Position numbers and translations under genes: made by a program. A model generated the notes under the pieces. The model worked only from the letters and a program-made list of their open reading frames with translations, was not told where the DNA came from and did no database searches. DNA of 64,000 nt, from NCBI GenBank assembly GCA_963617205.1, contig CAVEOA010000002.1, forward strand, positions 124,001 to 188,000, given 5' to 3'. Source of the DNA: UBA11524 sp963617205. GTDB taxonomy: Bacteria > Bacillota > Clostridia > Christensenellales > Aristaeellaceae. This document shows positions 43,363 to 51,853 of the stretch, in pieces (within the stretch, counting starts at the first letter, position 1; each line of letters begins with the position of its first letter).

Positions 43363-44232
43363 CTAAAAATCGACGGCCGACAAATCCTGCATCAGCCACA
43401 CCTGACCGTCTGTGCGGAACACGATGCCGTCACTGTCGGTGTAGGCCGCCTTGATTCGGGCTTTTTCCAGCTGCTGACCTGCGTACGGCGCACGCGTCGG
43501 CTTCGCGGTGATGACGCACAGGCTCGGTGCGATCACGTTGAGCAGGGTTTTGTTCATCGCGGCATGCCCGTGATGCGGATACTTGAGGATGTCGGCATGC
43601 ACATCCTCGCCGGATGACAGGAGCGCCTCCTGCCCCATCGTTTCGATGTCCGCAAGCATCAGCATCCGCCTTTCGCCGAGCGACACCATCGTCAGCAGCG
43701 AACGGTTGTTGACCGTCTTGCCGGTGTTTTCGGGCAAAATCAGCCGGATTTCCGCACGTCCCAGCGTCAGCACATCGCCGTCCGATGGACTTACCGCCGG
43801 AACGCCTGCCGCAGCGAGGACCTTCGCCATTTTCTTCGACCAGTCGTTTTCGTTTTCCGGAAAGGACGTTATATACTGCCCGACCGGATACTTGCTGACA
43901 ATCGCCTCAAAGCCCGGCTCATGGTCATGATGCGGATGCGTGCAGACAACCCAGTCGAAAGCTGTGATGCCCATCTGTTCAATCGCGGACATCACCGCCT
44001 CCTCCTGCGCGTAACCACCCGCGTCAATCATCGCGGCATGACCGTCGCACACGAGGATGCACGCGTCGGCGAACGTCATCTGCGGATAGACGACCGTCAG
44101 CACGGATGCATCCGCTGCGAACTGCACCGACACGTGCGTGTGCCCCCGAAGGTCAAGGACAGCGTTTTCTGCCGCTGCCGCCGGAATCATCATCAGCAGC
44201 ATGGTCAGCACAAGGCAAATGCGTTTGCGCAA
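43363..44232 (-). CDS. Secreted metallo-beta-lactamase-fold hydrolase
   Basis: 289-residue exported protein, signal peptide about residues 1-21 (AAAA-EN). MBL motifs: CILVCDGHAAMIDAGG, CTHPHHDHEPGF, LMLADIET and KYPHHGHAAMNKTLL. It is another ComEC-type stand-alone domain, related in plan to the protein at 26217. The start codon is TTG at 44232: AAAGGGGAG lies 6 nt upstream and no ATG or GTG is suitably placed. It sits 18 nt downstream of the CmpB-like membrane protein gene. Confidence 0.84.
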   Translation of the reverse strand: MRKRICLVLTMLLMMIPAAAAENAVLDLRGHTHVSVQFAADASVLTVVYPQMTFADACILVCDGHAAMIDAGGYAQEEAVMSAIEQMGITAFDWVVCTHPHHDHEPGFEAIVSKYPVGQYITSFPENENDWSKKMAKVLAAAGVPAVSPSDGDVLTLGRAEIRLILPENTGKTVNNRSLLTMVSLGERRMLMLADIETMGQEALLSSGEDVHADILKYPHHGHAAMNKTLLNVIAPSLCVITAKPTRAPYAGQQLEKARIKAAYTDSDGIVFRTDGQVWLMQDLSAVDF

Positions 44233-44250
44233 AGGTCGCTCCCCTTTCGC

Positions 44251-45030
44251 TTACTTTTTGCGGAGCGCCTTGCCCTTTTCCTCGAGCCGCTCCAGCTCCT
44301 CTTGAAGCTTTTCGCGCTTTTCACGCAGGCTGTTCTTCATTTCCTCGCGCTTCGCCTTCAGGCGGGCAAGCAGCTCACGGTTATACAGCTGCATTTCCGG
44401 GAAGGCATGGAGCGGACGCCGCAGCAGGTAGCCCTGCGAGAGCAGCGCTTCGCGGACAGCGCGGGTGATGCTTTCCGTGCTGTCGCCGCGCACCTTTTCT
44501 GCCGCGCCGCGGATGCGCGTCAGGACATTCGCCGACACGACGCAGTCCGCGAGGAACAGCACTGTCAGCGCAATGCTCAGCCCATGCAGCCATCCTGCCG
44601 GCAGCTTCGCAAACAGAGCGAATGCCGCCGGCTTGAGCAGCCGCACGACCAGCACGCCCATCACGCCGAACGCCAGCAGATTGCTCAGGCAGACGCGGCC
44701 GTTGATGTTGAAGCGCTTCTGGGAGTAATCCCACCAGCGGGCGTGGAAGAGCTTCTCCATCAGCCAGCTGGTGATATATTCGAGGGTGCCGCACAGCACG
44801 AGCGCCAGCAGGAAGGTTGATTCGACGCGCTCCGTCCACAGGGGCAGAAAGTACGCCATCATGACCGAGCCGGTGCCGTAAATCGGGCAGAGCGGTCCCA
44901 GCAGAAAGCCGCGGTTGACGAAGCGGCGGAGTTCAATCAGCTTGCAGCAGACCTCCATGCACCAGCCAAGGAAGCTGCACGCGAAGAACAGCAGCGTATA
45001 CATTTCGATTTCCGTCAGCACGGTCAGCAT
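44251..45030 (-). CDS. CmpB-like membrane protein (putative ABC-transporter type IV family)
   Basis: 259-residue protein with about five hydrophobic helices in the first 165 residues, including FFACSFLGWCMEVCCKLI and NRGFLLGPLCPIYGTGSVMM, which match the PF06541 family. The C-terminal 60 residues form a highly charged coiled-coil ending in a basic stretch. The function of the family is unknown. The AAAGGAG site is only 2 nt from the ATG at 45030, so a downstream GTG at 45021 could be the real start. It follows gyrA by 27 nt. Confidence 0.82.
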   Translation of the reverse strand: MLTVLTEIEMYTLLFFACSFLGWCMEVCCKLIELRRFVNRGFLLGPLCPIYGTGSVMMAYFLPLWTERVESTFLLALVLCGTLEYITSWLMEKLFHARWWDYSQKRFNINGRVCLSNLLAFGVMGVLVVRLLKPAAFALFAKLPAGWLHGLSIALTVLFLADCVVSANVLTRIRGAAEKVRGDSTESITRAVREALLSQGYLLRRPLHAFPEMQLYNRELLARLKAKREEMKNSLREKREKLQEELERLEEKGKALRKK

Positions 45031-45057
45031 TGCTCCTTTCGGGACTTTGTCTACGCC

Positions 45058-47664
45058 TTAGATATCGTCGTCCTCAGGCGTGTTTGCTTCCTCTTCACCG
45101 CCGAGGTCCATGTCGAGGTCAGATGCGCTGCCGACGTTTTCCGCCGTGTCAGCGTTGTCTGACGGTTCGACAGCTTCTGCCGAATCGGCGGCTTCTGCCG
45201 AATGGACAGCCGTTTCCGGCTCGGCGGCTTCATCGGCTTCTTCTTCCTTGTCCGCACGGGCAACGCTGATGATGCGGCTGCCCTCCTGCAGCTTCATCAG
45301 GCGGACGCCCTGCGAATTGCGCCCGCAGATGCGAATATCCTCCACGCGGTTGCGGATAATGGTGCCGTCATCCGTGATGAGCAGGATGTCCTCCTCCGGC
45401 TGCACCATCAGCAGCGCAGTGAGTTCGCCCGTCTTGTCCGTCAGCTTTGCGGCGAGGATGCCCTTGCCGTTGCGCCCCTGCTCGCGGTACTCGTCAGGAT
45501 TGGTGCGCTTGCCGTAGCCAAGGCTCGTGATGGACAGCACGTCTGCCCCCTCTTCAATGGGCATCATGTCGATGATTTCGTCATCCTCATCGAGCTTCAT
45601 GGACTTCACGCCCATCGATGCGCGACCCATCGGGCGAATGTGCTTCTCGTTGAAGCGGATGCACATGCCCTTGCGGCTGCCCAGCAGGATTTCGTCATTT
45701 CCATCCGTGCGCACAACGCCAATCAGCTCGTCATCCTCCTTGAGGACGATGGCAATCAGGCCGTTCTTGCGCAGGTTCGCAAATTCGCTGTACGGCGTTT
45801 TCTTAATCATGCCCTGACGCGTCGCCATGACGAGGTTTTCCTCGCCGAGCGCATCGCTGACCTCCACCATGCAGGTGACCTTCTCGTCCGAAGCAATTTG
45901 CAGCAGGTTGACAATCGCCGTGCCGCGTGCCGTGCGGCTCGCCTCCGGAATCTGATAACACTTGAGCGTGTAGGCGCGTCCCTTGTTGGTGAAGAACATG
46001 ATCTGGTCATGCGTCGACGTCACGCGCATCTGCACCGTGTAGTCCTCTTCCTTTGTCGCCATGCCGGTCACGCCGCGTCCGCCGCGGTTCTGTGCGCGGT
46101 AGACGGACTTCGGCGTGCGCTTGACATAGCCCTGACGCGTCAGGACGACGACCATGTCCTCTTCCTGAATCAGGTCCTCCACGTCGATTTCCCCGTCGAT
46201 GGTCGTCAGCTCGGTGCGGCGCTTGTCGGCGAACTTATCGCGGATGGCGGTGATTTCCTTCTTGATAACCTCCATCAGCAGGCGCTCGTCCGCGAGAATC
46301 GCCTGCAAACGTGCAATCTCCTTCTCGAGGTCGTCATACTCCTGCTGAAGGCGGTCGCGTTCCAGACCGGTCAGGCGCGCCAGACGCATGTCCAGAATGG
46401 CCTGCGCCTGCTTGTCGGAGAAGGCGAAGCGGTCAATCAGCGCAGTCTTTGCTTCGTTGGTGTCCTTGCTGGAGCGGATGATGGACACAATCTCATCGAT
46501 GTGATCCAGCGCCTTCAGCAGACCCTCCAAAATGTGTGCGCGTGCCTGCGCCTTGTTCAGGTCGAAGCGCGTGCGGCGCGTCACGACGTCCTTCTGATGC
46601 TCCAGATAGTAGTACACCATGTCGCGGAGCGTCAGGATTTTCGGCTGACCGTTCACCAGCGCGAGCATATTCGCGCCGAACGCCTCCTGCAGGGACGTGT
46701 GCTTGTAGAGCGTGTTGAGGATGACCTGCGGATACACATCCTTCTTCAGCTCGATGACGATGCGCATGCCCTGACGGTCGGATTCATCGCGGATATCGCT
46801 GATGCCCTCGACGCGCTTTTCATGCACCAGCTCGGCGATTTTCTCCACCAGCTTCGCCTTGTTGACCTGATACGGGATTTCCGTCACGACGATGCGGCTG
46901 CGGTTGCCGCTCATCTGCTCGATGTTCGTCTTTGCGCGAACCTCGATGCGCCCGTGACCGGTGAAGTACGTTTCACGGATGCCGCGCCGACCCAGGATGA
47001 TGCCGCCAGTCGGGAAGTCCGGTCCCTTGATGTGCTGCATCAGGTCGTCAATCGTGCAGTCCGGGTTGTCAATCATGCAGATAACGCCGTCAATGACCTC
47101 GCCGAGGTTGTGCGGCGGAATGTTCGTCGCCATGCCGACCGCAATGCCGCTCGAGCCGTTCACCAGCAGGTTCGGGAAGCGGCTCGGCAGCACGGCAGGC
47201 TGCATGAGCGTTTCATCGAAGTTCGGGTAGAAGTCGACCGTGTCCTTCTCGATGCCCTCCAGCAGGTACGGGGTCAGCTTCGTCATGCGCGCCTCGGTGT
47301 AACGCATGGCAGCCGCGCCGTCGCCGTCAACCGAGCCGTAGTTGCCCTGACCGTCGACCAGCGGATAGCGGATGTTGAAGGGCTGTGCCAGACGCACCAT
47401 CGCGTCATAGACGGACGAGTCGCCGTGCGGATGGAATTTGCCCAGCACATCGCCGACCAGACGCGCAGACTTGCGGTACGGCTTGTCCGGCGTCATGCCC
47501 AGCTCCTCCATGTCGTAGAGGATGCGGCGGTGCACGGGCTTCAGGCCGTCGCGCACGTCCGGCAGCGCACGGTCGATGATAACCGCCATCGCGTAGGAAA
47601 TGAAGGAGCGCTTCATCTCCTTCTCAAGGTTCACCGGGATGAGTTTGTCCTGTATGCTGCTCAT
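45058..47664 (-). CDS. gyrA: DNA gyrase subunit A
   Basis: 868-residue topoisomerase subunit that cuts and rejoins DNA. The active-site tyrosine is Y122 in AAMRYTEARM. The quinolone region reads HPHGDSSVYDA with S83 and D87 in E. coli numbering, the sensitive form. The C-terminal beta-pinwheel has the GyrA box QNRGGRG. The last 60 residues are an acidic Ala/Glu/Asp tail. It begins 28 nt after gyrB. Confidence 0.98.
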   Translation of the reverse strand: MSSIQDKLIPVNLEKEMKRSFISYAMAVIIDRALPDVRDGLKPVHRRILYDMEELGMTPDKPYRKSARLVGDVLGKFHPHGDSSVYDAMVRLAQPFNIRYPLVDGQGNYGSVDGDGAAAMRYTEARMTKLTPYLLEGIEKDTVDFYPNFDETLMQPAVLPSRFPNLLVNGSSGIAVGMATNIPPHNLGEVIDGVICMIDNPDCTIDDLMQHIKGPDFPTGGIILGRRGIRETYFTGHGRIEVRAKTNIEQMSGNRSRIVVTEIPYQVNKAKLVEKIAELVHEKRVEGISDIRDESDRQGMRIVIELKKDVYPQVILNTLYKHTSLQEAFGANMLALVNGQPKILTLRDMVYYYLEHQKDVVTRRTRFDLNKAQARAHILEGLLKALDHIDEIVSIIRSSKDTNEAKTALIDRFAFSDKQAQAILDMRLARLTGLERDRLQQEYDDLEKEIARLQAILADERLLMEVIKKEITAIRDKFADKRRTELTTIDGEIDVEDLIQEEDMVVVLTRQGYVKRTPKSVYRAQNRGGRGVTGMATKEEDYTVQMRVTSTHDQIMFFTNKGRAYTLKCYQIPEASRTARGTAIVNLLQIASDEKVTCMVEVSDALGEENLVMATRQGMIKKTPYSEFANLRKNGLIAIVLKEDDELIGVVRTDGNDEILLGSRKGMCIRFNEKHIRPMGRASMGVKSMKLDEDDEIIDMMPIEEGADVLSITSLGYGKRTNPDEYREQGRNGKGILAAKLTDKTGELTALLMVQPEEDILLITDDGTIIRNRVEDIRICGRNSQGVRLMKLQEGSRIISVARADKEEEADEAAEPETAVHSAEAADSAEAVEPSDNADTAENVGSASDLDMDLGGEEEANTPEDDDI

Positions 47665-47692
47665 GTTTTATCTCCAATTCTGCGGGGGAATC

Positions 47693-49759
47693 TTACACAT
47701 CCAGATCCTGGACCAAGTCTGCGTTCTCCTCGATGAACTTTCTTCTCGGCTCGACCTGATCGCCCATGAGCAGCGTGAAAATTTCATCCGCTGCCATCGC
47801 GTCCTCGGGCGTAATCTGCATCATGGTGCGCGTTTCGGGGTTCATGGTCGTCTGCCAGAGCTGCTCGGCGCTCATTTCGCCCAGACCCTTGTAGCGCTGG
47901 ATATCCGGCTTGGGGTCGCGTCCGATTTCGTCCAGCAGCTTTTGCAGCTCGTCGTCATCGTAGACGTACTTCTCCATCTTGCCCTTTGTCACCTTGTACA
48001 GCGGCGGCATCGCGGCGTACACGTAGCCCTTTTCAACCAGCGGGCGCATGTAGCGGTAGAAGAACGTGAGCATCAGAATGCGGATATGCGCGCCGTCAAC
48101 GTCCGCGTCCGTCATGCAGACGATGCGATGATAGCGCAGCTTCGATTCATCAAATTCATCGCCGAAGCCGCAGCCGAACGCCGTCAGCATGCTCTTAATT
48201 TCGTTGTTGCCCAGCGCCTTGTCCAGCCGCGTCTTTTCGACATTGAGGATTTTGCCGCGCAGGGGCAGAATCGCCTGAAAATGACGGTCGCGCCCTTCCT
48301 TTGCGGAGCCGCCTGCGCTGTCGCCCTCAACGAGGAAGATTTCGCACTTGCTGGGGTCGCGTTCGGAGCAATCCGCCAGCTTGCCGGGCAGGGAGGCGGA
48401 TTCAAGCACGGTCTTGCGGCGCGTCGCCTCGCGCGCCTTGCGGGCAGCCTCACGCGCACGCTGTGCGCTGACGCACCGTTCGACAATCGCACGGCCGACC
48501 GTGGGGTTTTCCTCCAGATAGGTGGAGAGCTCTTCCTTCACGAGGTCGCTGACAACGCCGCGCACCTGACCGGAGCCGAGCTTCGATTTCGTCTGGCTCT
48601 CGAACTGCGGATCCTCCATCTTGACGGACACAACCGCCGTCAGGCTCTCCTTAACGTCCTCGGACTTGAGGTTCGGCTCGGAGTCGCGCAGCAGCTTGTA
48701 GCGCCGCCCGTAATCGTTGATGGCGTTCGTCAGCGCGAAGGTGAAGCCTGCCAGATGCGTGCCGCCGTCGGGCGTTGCAATGTTGTTGACGAAGGTATAA
48801 ATATTCTCGGCATAGGAGTCGTTATACTGCATCGCGACCTCGACCAGAATGCCGTCCTTTATGCCCTCGGTGTAAATCGGGTCGGGGAAAAGCGGCGCCT
48901 TGTTCTGATTGAGGTACTTGACAAATTCCTTCAGACCGCCCTCATAGAGGAAATCCTCCACCACGGGCGTTTCGCCGCGCTCATCCGTGAATACGATGCG
49001 GATGCCCTTGTTCAGGAATGCCATTTCGCGCAGGCGCTTCTTGAGCACATCAAAATCAAACGCGATGCCGCGCTCGAAAATGCCGTCCGGGTTGTCGTCC
49101 GACAGGATATCCGGCAGGAAGCGGATGGTCGTGCCGGTCCGGTCGGTTTCGCCGATAACGCGCAGGTCGTAGAGGTACTTGCCGCGTGAATACTCCTGCT
49201 GATACACCTTGCCGTCCTGATAGACCGTGACCGTCAGCGACTTCGACAGCGCATTCACGACCGACGCGCCAACGCCGTGCAGGCCGCCGGACACCTTATA
49301 GCCGCCGCCGCCGAACTTGCCGCCTGCATGCAGCACCGTCAGGCAGACCTCAACCGCCGGACGACCCATTTTCGGATGAATGCCAACCGGGAAGCCGCGC
49401 CCGTCATCCTTCACGGAGACCGAGCCGTCACGATGCAGCGTCACATCGATGCGCTTGCAGAAGCCGGCAAGCGCCTCATCGACGGAATTATCCACGATTT
49501 CGTACACAAGGTGGTGCAGTCCGCGGCTGTCCGTCGAGCCGATATACATGCCGGGACGCTTGCGCACAGCCTCCAGACCCTCCAGCACCTGAATCTGCTC
49601 CTCGCCGTATTCGCTGGTGACCTGTGTCGCCTCCTGAATCTGCTGCTCGATTTCCTCCTCGGAACGATGTTCCTCGGAGCGATGCTCCTCGGGATGATTT
49701 TCATTGGCTTGCTGTTCCGTAGGATTGTTTTCCGTCATTTGCTGCTCGTCCTTCAACAT
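47693..49759 (-). CDS. gyrB: DNA gyrase subunit B
   Basis: 688-residue ATPase subunit. Features in order: the ATP site (EIVDNSVDEALAG, DDGRGFPVGIHPK, GGLHGVGASVVNALS), the TOPRIM domain (EGDSAGGSAKEGRDR, DADVDGAHIR) and the C-terminal RYKGLGEMSAEQLW. The first 45 residues are an unusual Glu/Gln/His-rich extension with a duplicated EEHRS. The ATG at 49759 follows GAGGTG by 5 nt; a GTG three bases upstream is too close. No dnaA, dnaN or recF is beside it. Confidence 0.98.
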   Translation of the reverse strand: MLKDEQQMTENNPTEQQANENHPEEHRSEEHRSEEEIEQQIQEATQVTSEYGEEQIQVLEGLEAVRKRPGMYIGSTDSRGLHHLVYEIVDNSVDEALAGFCKRIDVTLHRDGSVSVKDDGRGFPVGIHPKMGRPAVEVCLTVLHAGGKFGGGGYKVSGGLHGVGASVVNALSKSLTVTVYQDGKVYQQEYSRGKYLYDLRVIGETDRTGTTIRFLPDILSDDNPDGIFERGIAFDFDVLKKRLREMAFLNKGIRIVFTDERGETPVVEDFLYEGGLKEFVKYLNQNKAPLFPDPIYTEGIKDGILVEVAMQYNDSYAENIYTFVNNIATPDGGTHLAGFTFALTNAINDYGRRYKLLRDSEPNLKSEDVKESLTAVVSVKMEDPQFESQTKSKLGSGQVRGVVSDLVKEELSTYLEENPTVGRAIVERCVSAQRAREAARKAREATRRKTVLESASLPGKLADCSERDPSKCEIFLVEGDSAGGSAKEGRDRHFQAILPLRGKILNVEKTRLDKALGNNEIKSMLTAFGCGFGDEFDESKLRYHRIVCMTDADVDGAHIRILMLTFFYRYMRPLVEKGYVYAAMPPLYKVTKGKMEKYVYDDDELQKLLDEIGRDPKPDIQRYKGLGEMSAEQLWQTTMNPETRTMMQITPEDAMAADEIFTLLMGDQVEPRRKFIEENADLVQDLDV

Positions 49760-49853
49760 CACTGCACCTCACAAAATAACATCGGACGAAGCGCCGCCAA
49801 CCGACAGACGCTCCGCCCGAAAAAGCGTCAGAAAAGGGAAATTTACCATAATA

Positions 49854-49882
49854 ATTATATCACTTTTCCGCCCAAAAGAAAA
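49854..49882 (-). promoter_or_regulatory. Promoter of the gyrBA cluster (extended -10)
   Basis: On the minus strand TGATATAAT is a perfect extended -10 box; the -35 (TTTTCT, 17 bp away) is weak. It lies about 95 nt upstream of gyrB. Confidence 0.55.
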
Positions 49883-49962
49883 GGGGTTTCTTCATTATAA
49901 TTGTATTCCATCGCATCATCCCAGATCGTGCAACTAAAGAACGGCAATATCGTCAAACAAGC

Positions 49963-49997
49963 AAAAGGTCTGGCTGCCCTTTCGAGCAGTCAGACCC
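49963..49997 (-). terminator. Terminator after the Sde182-like remnant
   Basis: On the minus strand GGTCTGACTGC / GCAGCCAGACC (one mismatch) is followed by TTTTG. It ends the CE1 esterase transcript. Confidence 0.75.
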
Positions 49998-50013
49998 TGT
50001 TTGTGTGGTTGAA

Positions 50014-50244
50014 TTACTGTGCAGCTTCCTCATCGGCGGCAACCGTCACGATCACGCGCTGATAGCGGGTAATCGGAAGGTCGTCATCGTCCTGAGCTTC
50101 CACGATGATGTGGATGGTATCGCCGATTTTCGCATCTTCCGGCACCACGAAGCTCACCTGATCGCCTTCGCCGGCAACGAGCTCAACGTCCTCAGCATAG
50201 GTGTCGGCGTCGCCGTACTGCCAGAAGGTAACATTAGAATGCAA
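50014..50244 (-). pseudogene. Remnant: C-terminal domain of a Sde182/DUF1593-like protein
   Basis: 76 codons open, ending FVVPEDAKIGDTIHII and ITRYQRVIVTV, which resembles the C-terminal beta domain of Sde182-type (DUF1593, nucleoside-hydrolase-like) carbohydrate-associated proteins of about 450-500 residues. The body of such a protein is missing. The only start is a TTG at 50244, with no ribosome binding site, and a stop codon lies in frame a few codons upstream. It directly follows the CE1 esterase gene. Most likely a truncated leftover; a short separate protein cannot be excluded. Confidence 0.5.
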
Positions 50245-50270
50245 GTTTGGACATCCTGCGCCTAATCATA

Positions 50271-51482
50271 TCACTTCCAGAGATAGTTGGTGGCGAAAAT
50301 CTTAATCAGCTGCGGCCATACAGTCCAGTCATGGCCACCCTTGACGATATATTCGTCATAGGAAATCCTCAATGAATTAAACTGCACCATCAGCGCATCC
50401 TCGCCGAAGAAGTCGTAGATGCCATTACCCGTCATGATAACCGGGAAAGACAGCTTTTCAACATCTTCCTCATTCAGCGTCACAGAGGAATCGCAGCCGC
50501 TGAGGAAGCCAAAGTAACCAAACTGGTCGGAGTAAGATGCATATACGTTAGTGGTTGTCATGGCACCCATGGACAAACCTGCGAATGCGCGATCCTTCTC
50601 CTCGGTGGAAACGTTGTAGTTTTCCTCAACAAAGGGAATGATGTGGTTCATCAGATTGTCGTTGATAACCGGAAATTCCCAATTGTAAGCCGTGTTGTTC
50701 ATGGTTACAATAATCGTGGGTTCAACAGCCCCGTCAGCAATCAACGTATCAAAAACATGATTGACATTGCCGCCGGCAAACCATTCAATTTCACTTCCGC
50801 CATAACCGTGGCTCAGATAAAGCGTCTTATAGCCTTCTGCGCGCTCACTGTCATAGCCGTAGGGCAGATAAATCGCAAGAGGTGCCAGATTGGCGTTTAC
50901 ATCCGTGTAATCGGCATAGACAACCTCGCCGACCTGATCATCGGTGCGGGGCATCATAAAGGAGAAGTCGATACAGGTTCCCTGAACGGCATCATAAGGC
51001 ACGTTGAATGTGCTCAAGCCGTACACATTTCCGCTTTCTGCAGTGGATGTCATGGGCAGATTCGCCGGGTCAGTTACATTTTCTTCACCGTTGATCTGGT
51101 AGTTGTACAGATAATGACCACTGGGCAGCGGAAGAGAGAGCGTCCAGTAGTCGGTCCCTTCAACACGTGTCATGACCTCGGTCGCTGCACGATCCGACTG
51201 GCTAGCTCTGAACATGCCGGGTTCCCACTCAAATGCACTATAAGAAGTCTCAGGCAGAGCACGATACTTAGAGCCTTCCTTATAGAACACGAAAGTGCCA
51301 ACGAGGTTAACGGATTCCGCATCTGCATTCTCGTAAACAAAGGTCGCGGTATAACCAGTCGGGGAATTTTCGTCCGCAGCAACAGTAACGCCGACAGTCA
51401 GTCCATCGTTCTCAGCGAAAGCTGCCGGGAGCATCGTCAGCATCATGGCGATGCAGAGAATGAACGTTAGGAACTTTTTCAC
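50271..51482 (-). CDS. Secreted CE1-type esterase (feruloyl/acetyl xylan esterase-like)
   Basis: 403-residue exported protein with a signal peptide (AFA-EN, residue 23). Residues about 28-170 look like an E-set/CBM48-type immunoglobulin fold (WTLSLPLPSGHYLYNYQING). The rest is an alpha/beta hydrolase: TLYLSHGYGGSEIEWF, the nucleophile in FAGLSMGAM, and the catalytic His in VKGGHDWTVW. This is the plan of rumen Fae1A-like esterases. The start is a GTG at 51482, 7 nt after GGAGGG. Codons are visibly richer in A and T than in neighbouring genes, which suggests horizontal acquisition. Confidence 0.88.
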   Translation of the reverse strand: MKKFLTFILCIAMMLTMLPAAFAENDGLTVGVTVAADENSPTGYTATFVYENADAESVNLVGTFVFYKEGSKYRALPETSYSAFEWEPGMFRASQSDRAATEVMTRVEGTDYWTLSLPLPSGHYLYNYQINGEENVTDPANLPMTSTAESGNVYGLSTFNVPYDAVQGTCIDFSFMMPRTDDQVGEVVYADYTDVNANLAPLAIYLPYGYDSERAEGYKTLYLSHGYGGSEIEWFAGGNVNHVFDTLIADGAVEPTIIVTMNNTAYNWEFPVINDNLMNHIIPFVEENYNVSTEEKDRAFAGLSMGAMTTTNVYASYSDQFGYFGFLSGCDSSVTLNEEDVEKLSFPVIMTGNGIYDFFGEDALMVQFNSLRISYDEYIVKGGHDWTVWPQLIKIFATNYLWK

Positions 51483-51512
51483 AGGGAAACCCTCCTTTTT
51501 TTGATTGATTTG

Positions 51513-51541
51513 ACTTTATCATAAATATTTCAGTCTGTCAA
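51513..51541 (-). promoter_or_regulatory. Promoter of the CE1 esterase gene
   Basis: On the minus strand TTGACA, a 17 bp spacer ending TGA, and TAAAGT (extended -10). Confidence 0.6.
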
Positions 51542-51591
51542 CAGCGCAAAAACCGAATTAATTTGATGAAAATTTAGCAGAAGTTCGATTG

Positions 51592-51605
51592 CGAAAACGC
51601 TTTCT
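51592..51605. promoter_or_regulatory. cre-like / LacI-family operator
   Basis: CGAAAACGCTTTCT matches the catabolite-responsive element core GAAANCGNTTTC. It lies about 50 bp upstream of the esterase -35 box, so it could be a CcpA or other LacI-family site. Confidence 0.5.
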
Positions 51606-51791
51606 ATGTCGCGAAGGTTTCGATTGCGTTTGTTATATATCAATCATTGTCTGTTTTGCTGCGTGTTTCGTTGCGCGCCGGGTGCGTTTTTCAAAACAAT
51701 TCATTCTTTTAGCGAATAACTTTATTTTATTTATCTAAATTAATTACCCGTTTTGCGCTTCAGGCACGGCGTCGATTTCTCCCTCCGATTC

Positions 51792-51820
51792 TTTACAACC
51801 TTCCCCCAACCTGTTATAAT
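51792..51820 (+). promoter_or_regulatory. Sigma-A promoter of the adenine deaminase gene
   Basis: TTTACA, a 17 bp spacer and a perfect TATAAT, 33 nt upstream of the start codon. Confidence 0.82.
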
Positions 51821-51853
51821 GAAGCAAAGCAATGGGAAGGAGTGATTCATCCG

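Larger units (their letters stand above)
51483..51853. other. AT-rich divergent region between CE1 esterase and adenine deaminase genes
   Basis: 371 nt of noticeably low GC. It contains a promoter for each gene and a CcpA-like palindrome. No RNA gene was seen. Confidence 0.65.

Noticed and set aside
45202..47736. 844-codon plus-strand frame
   Set aside because: Antisense shadow of gyrA; composition is Arg/His/Leu-rich without a domain.
47693..49900. Replication origin near gyrB
   Set aside because: No dnaA, dnaN, recF, rpmH or DnaA-box cluster was seen; gyrBA alone is not evidence for oriC.
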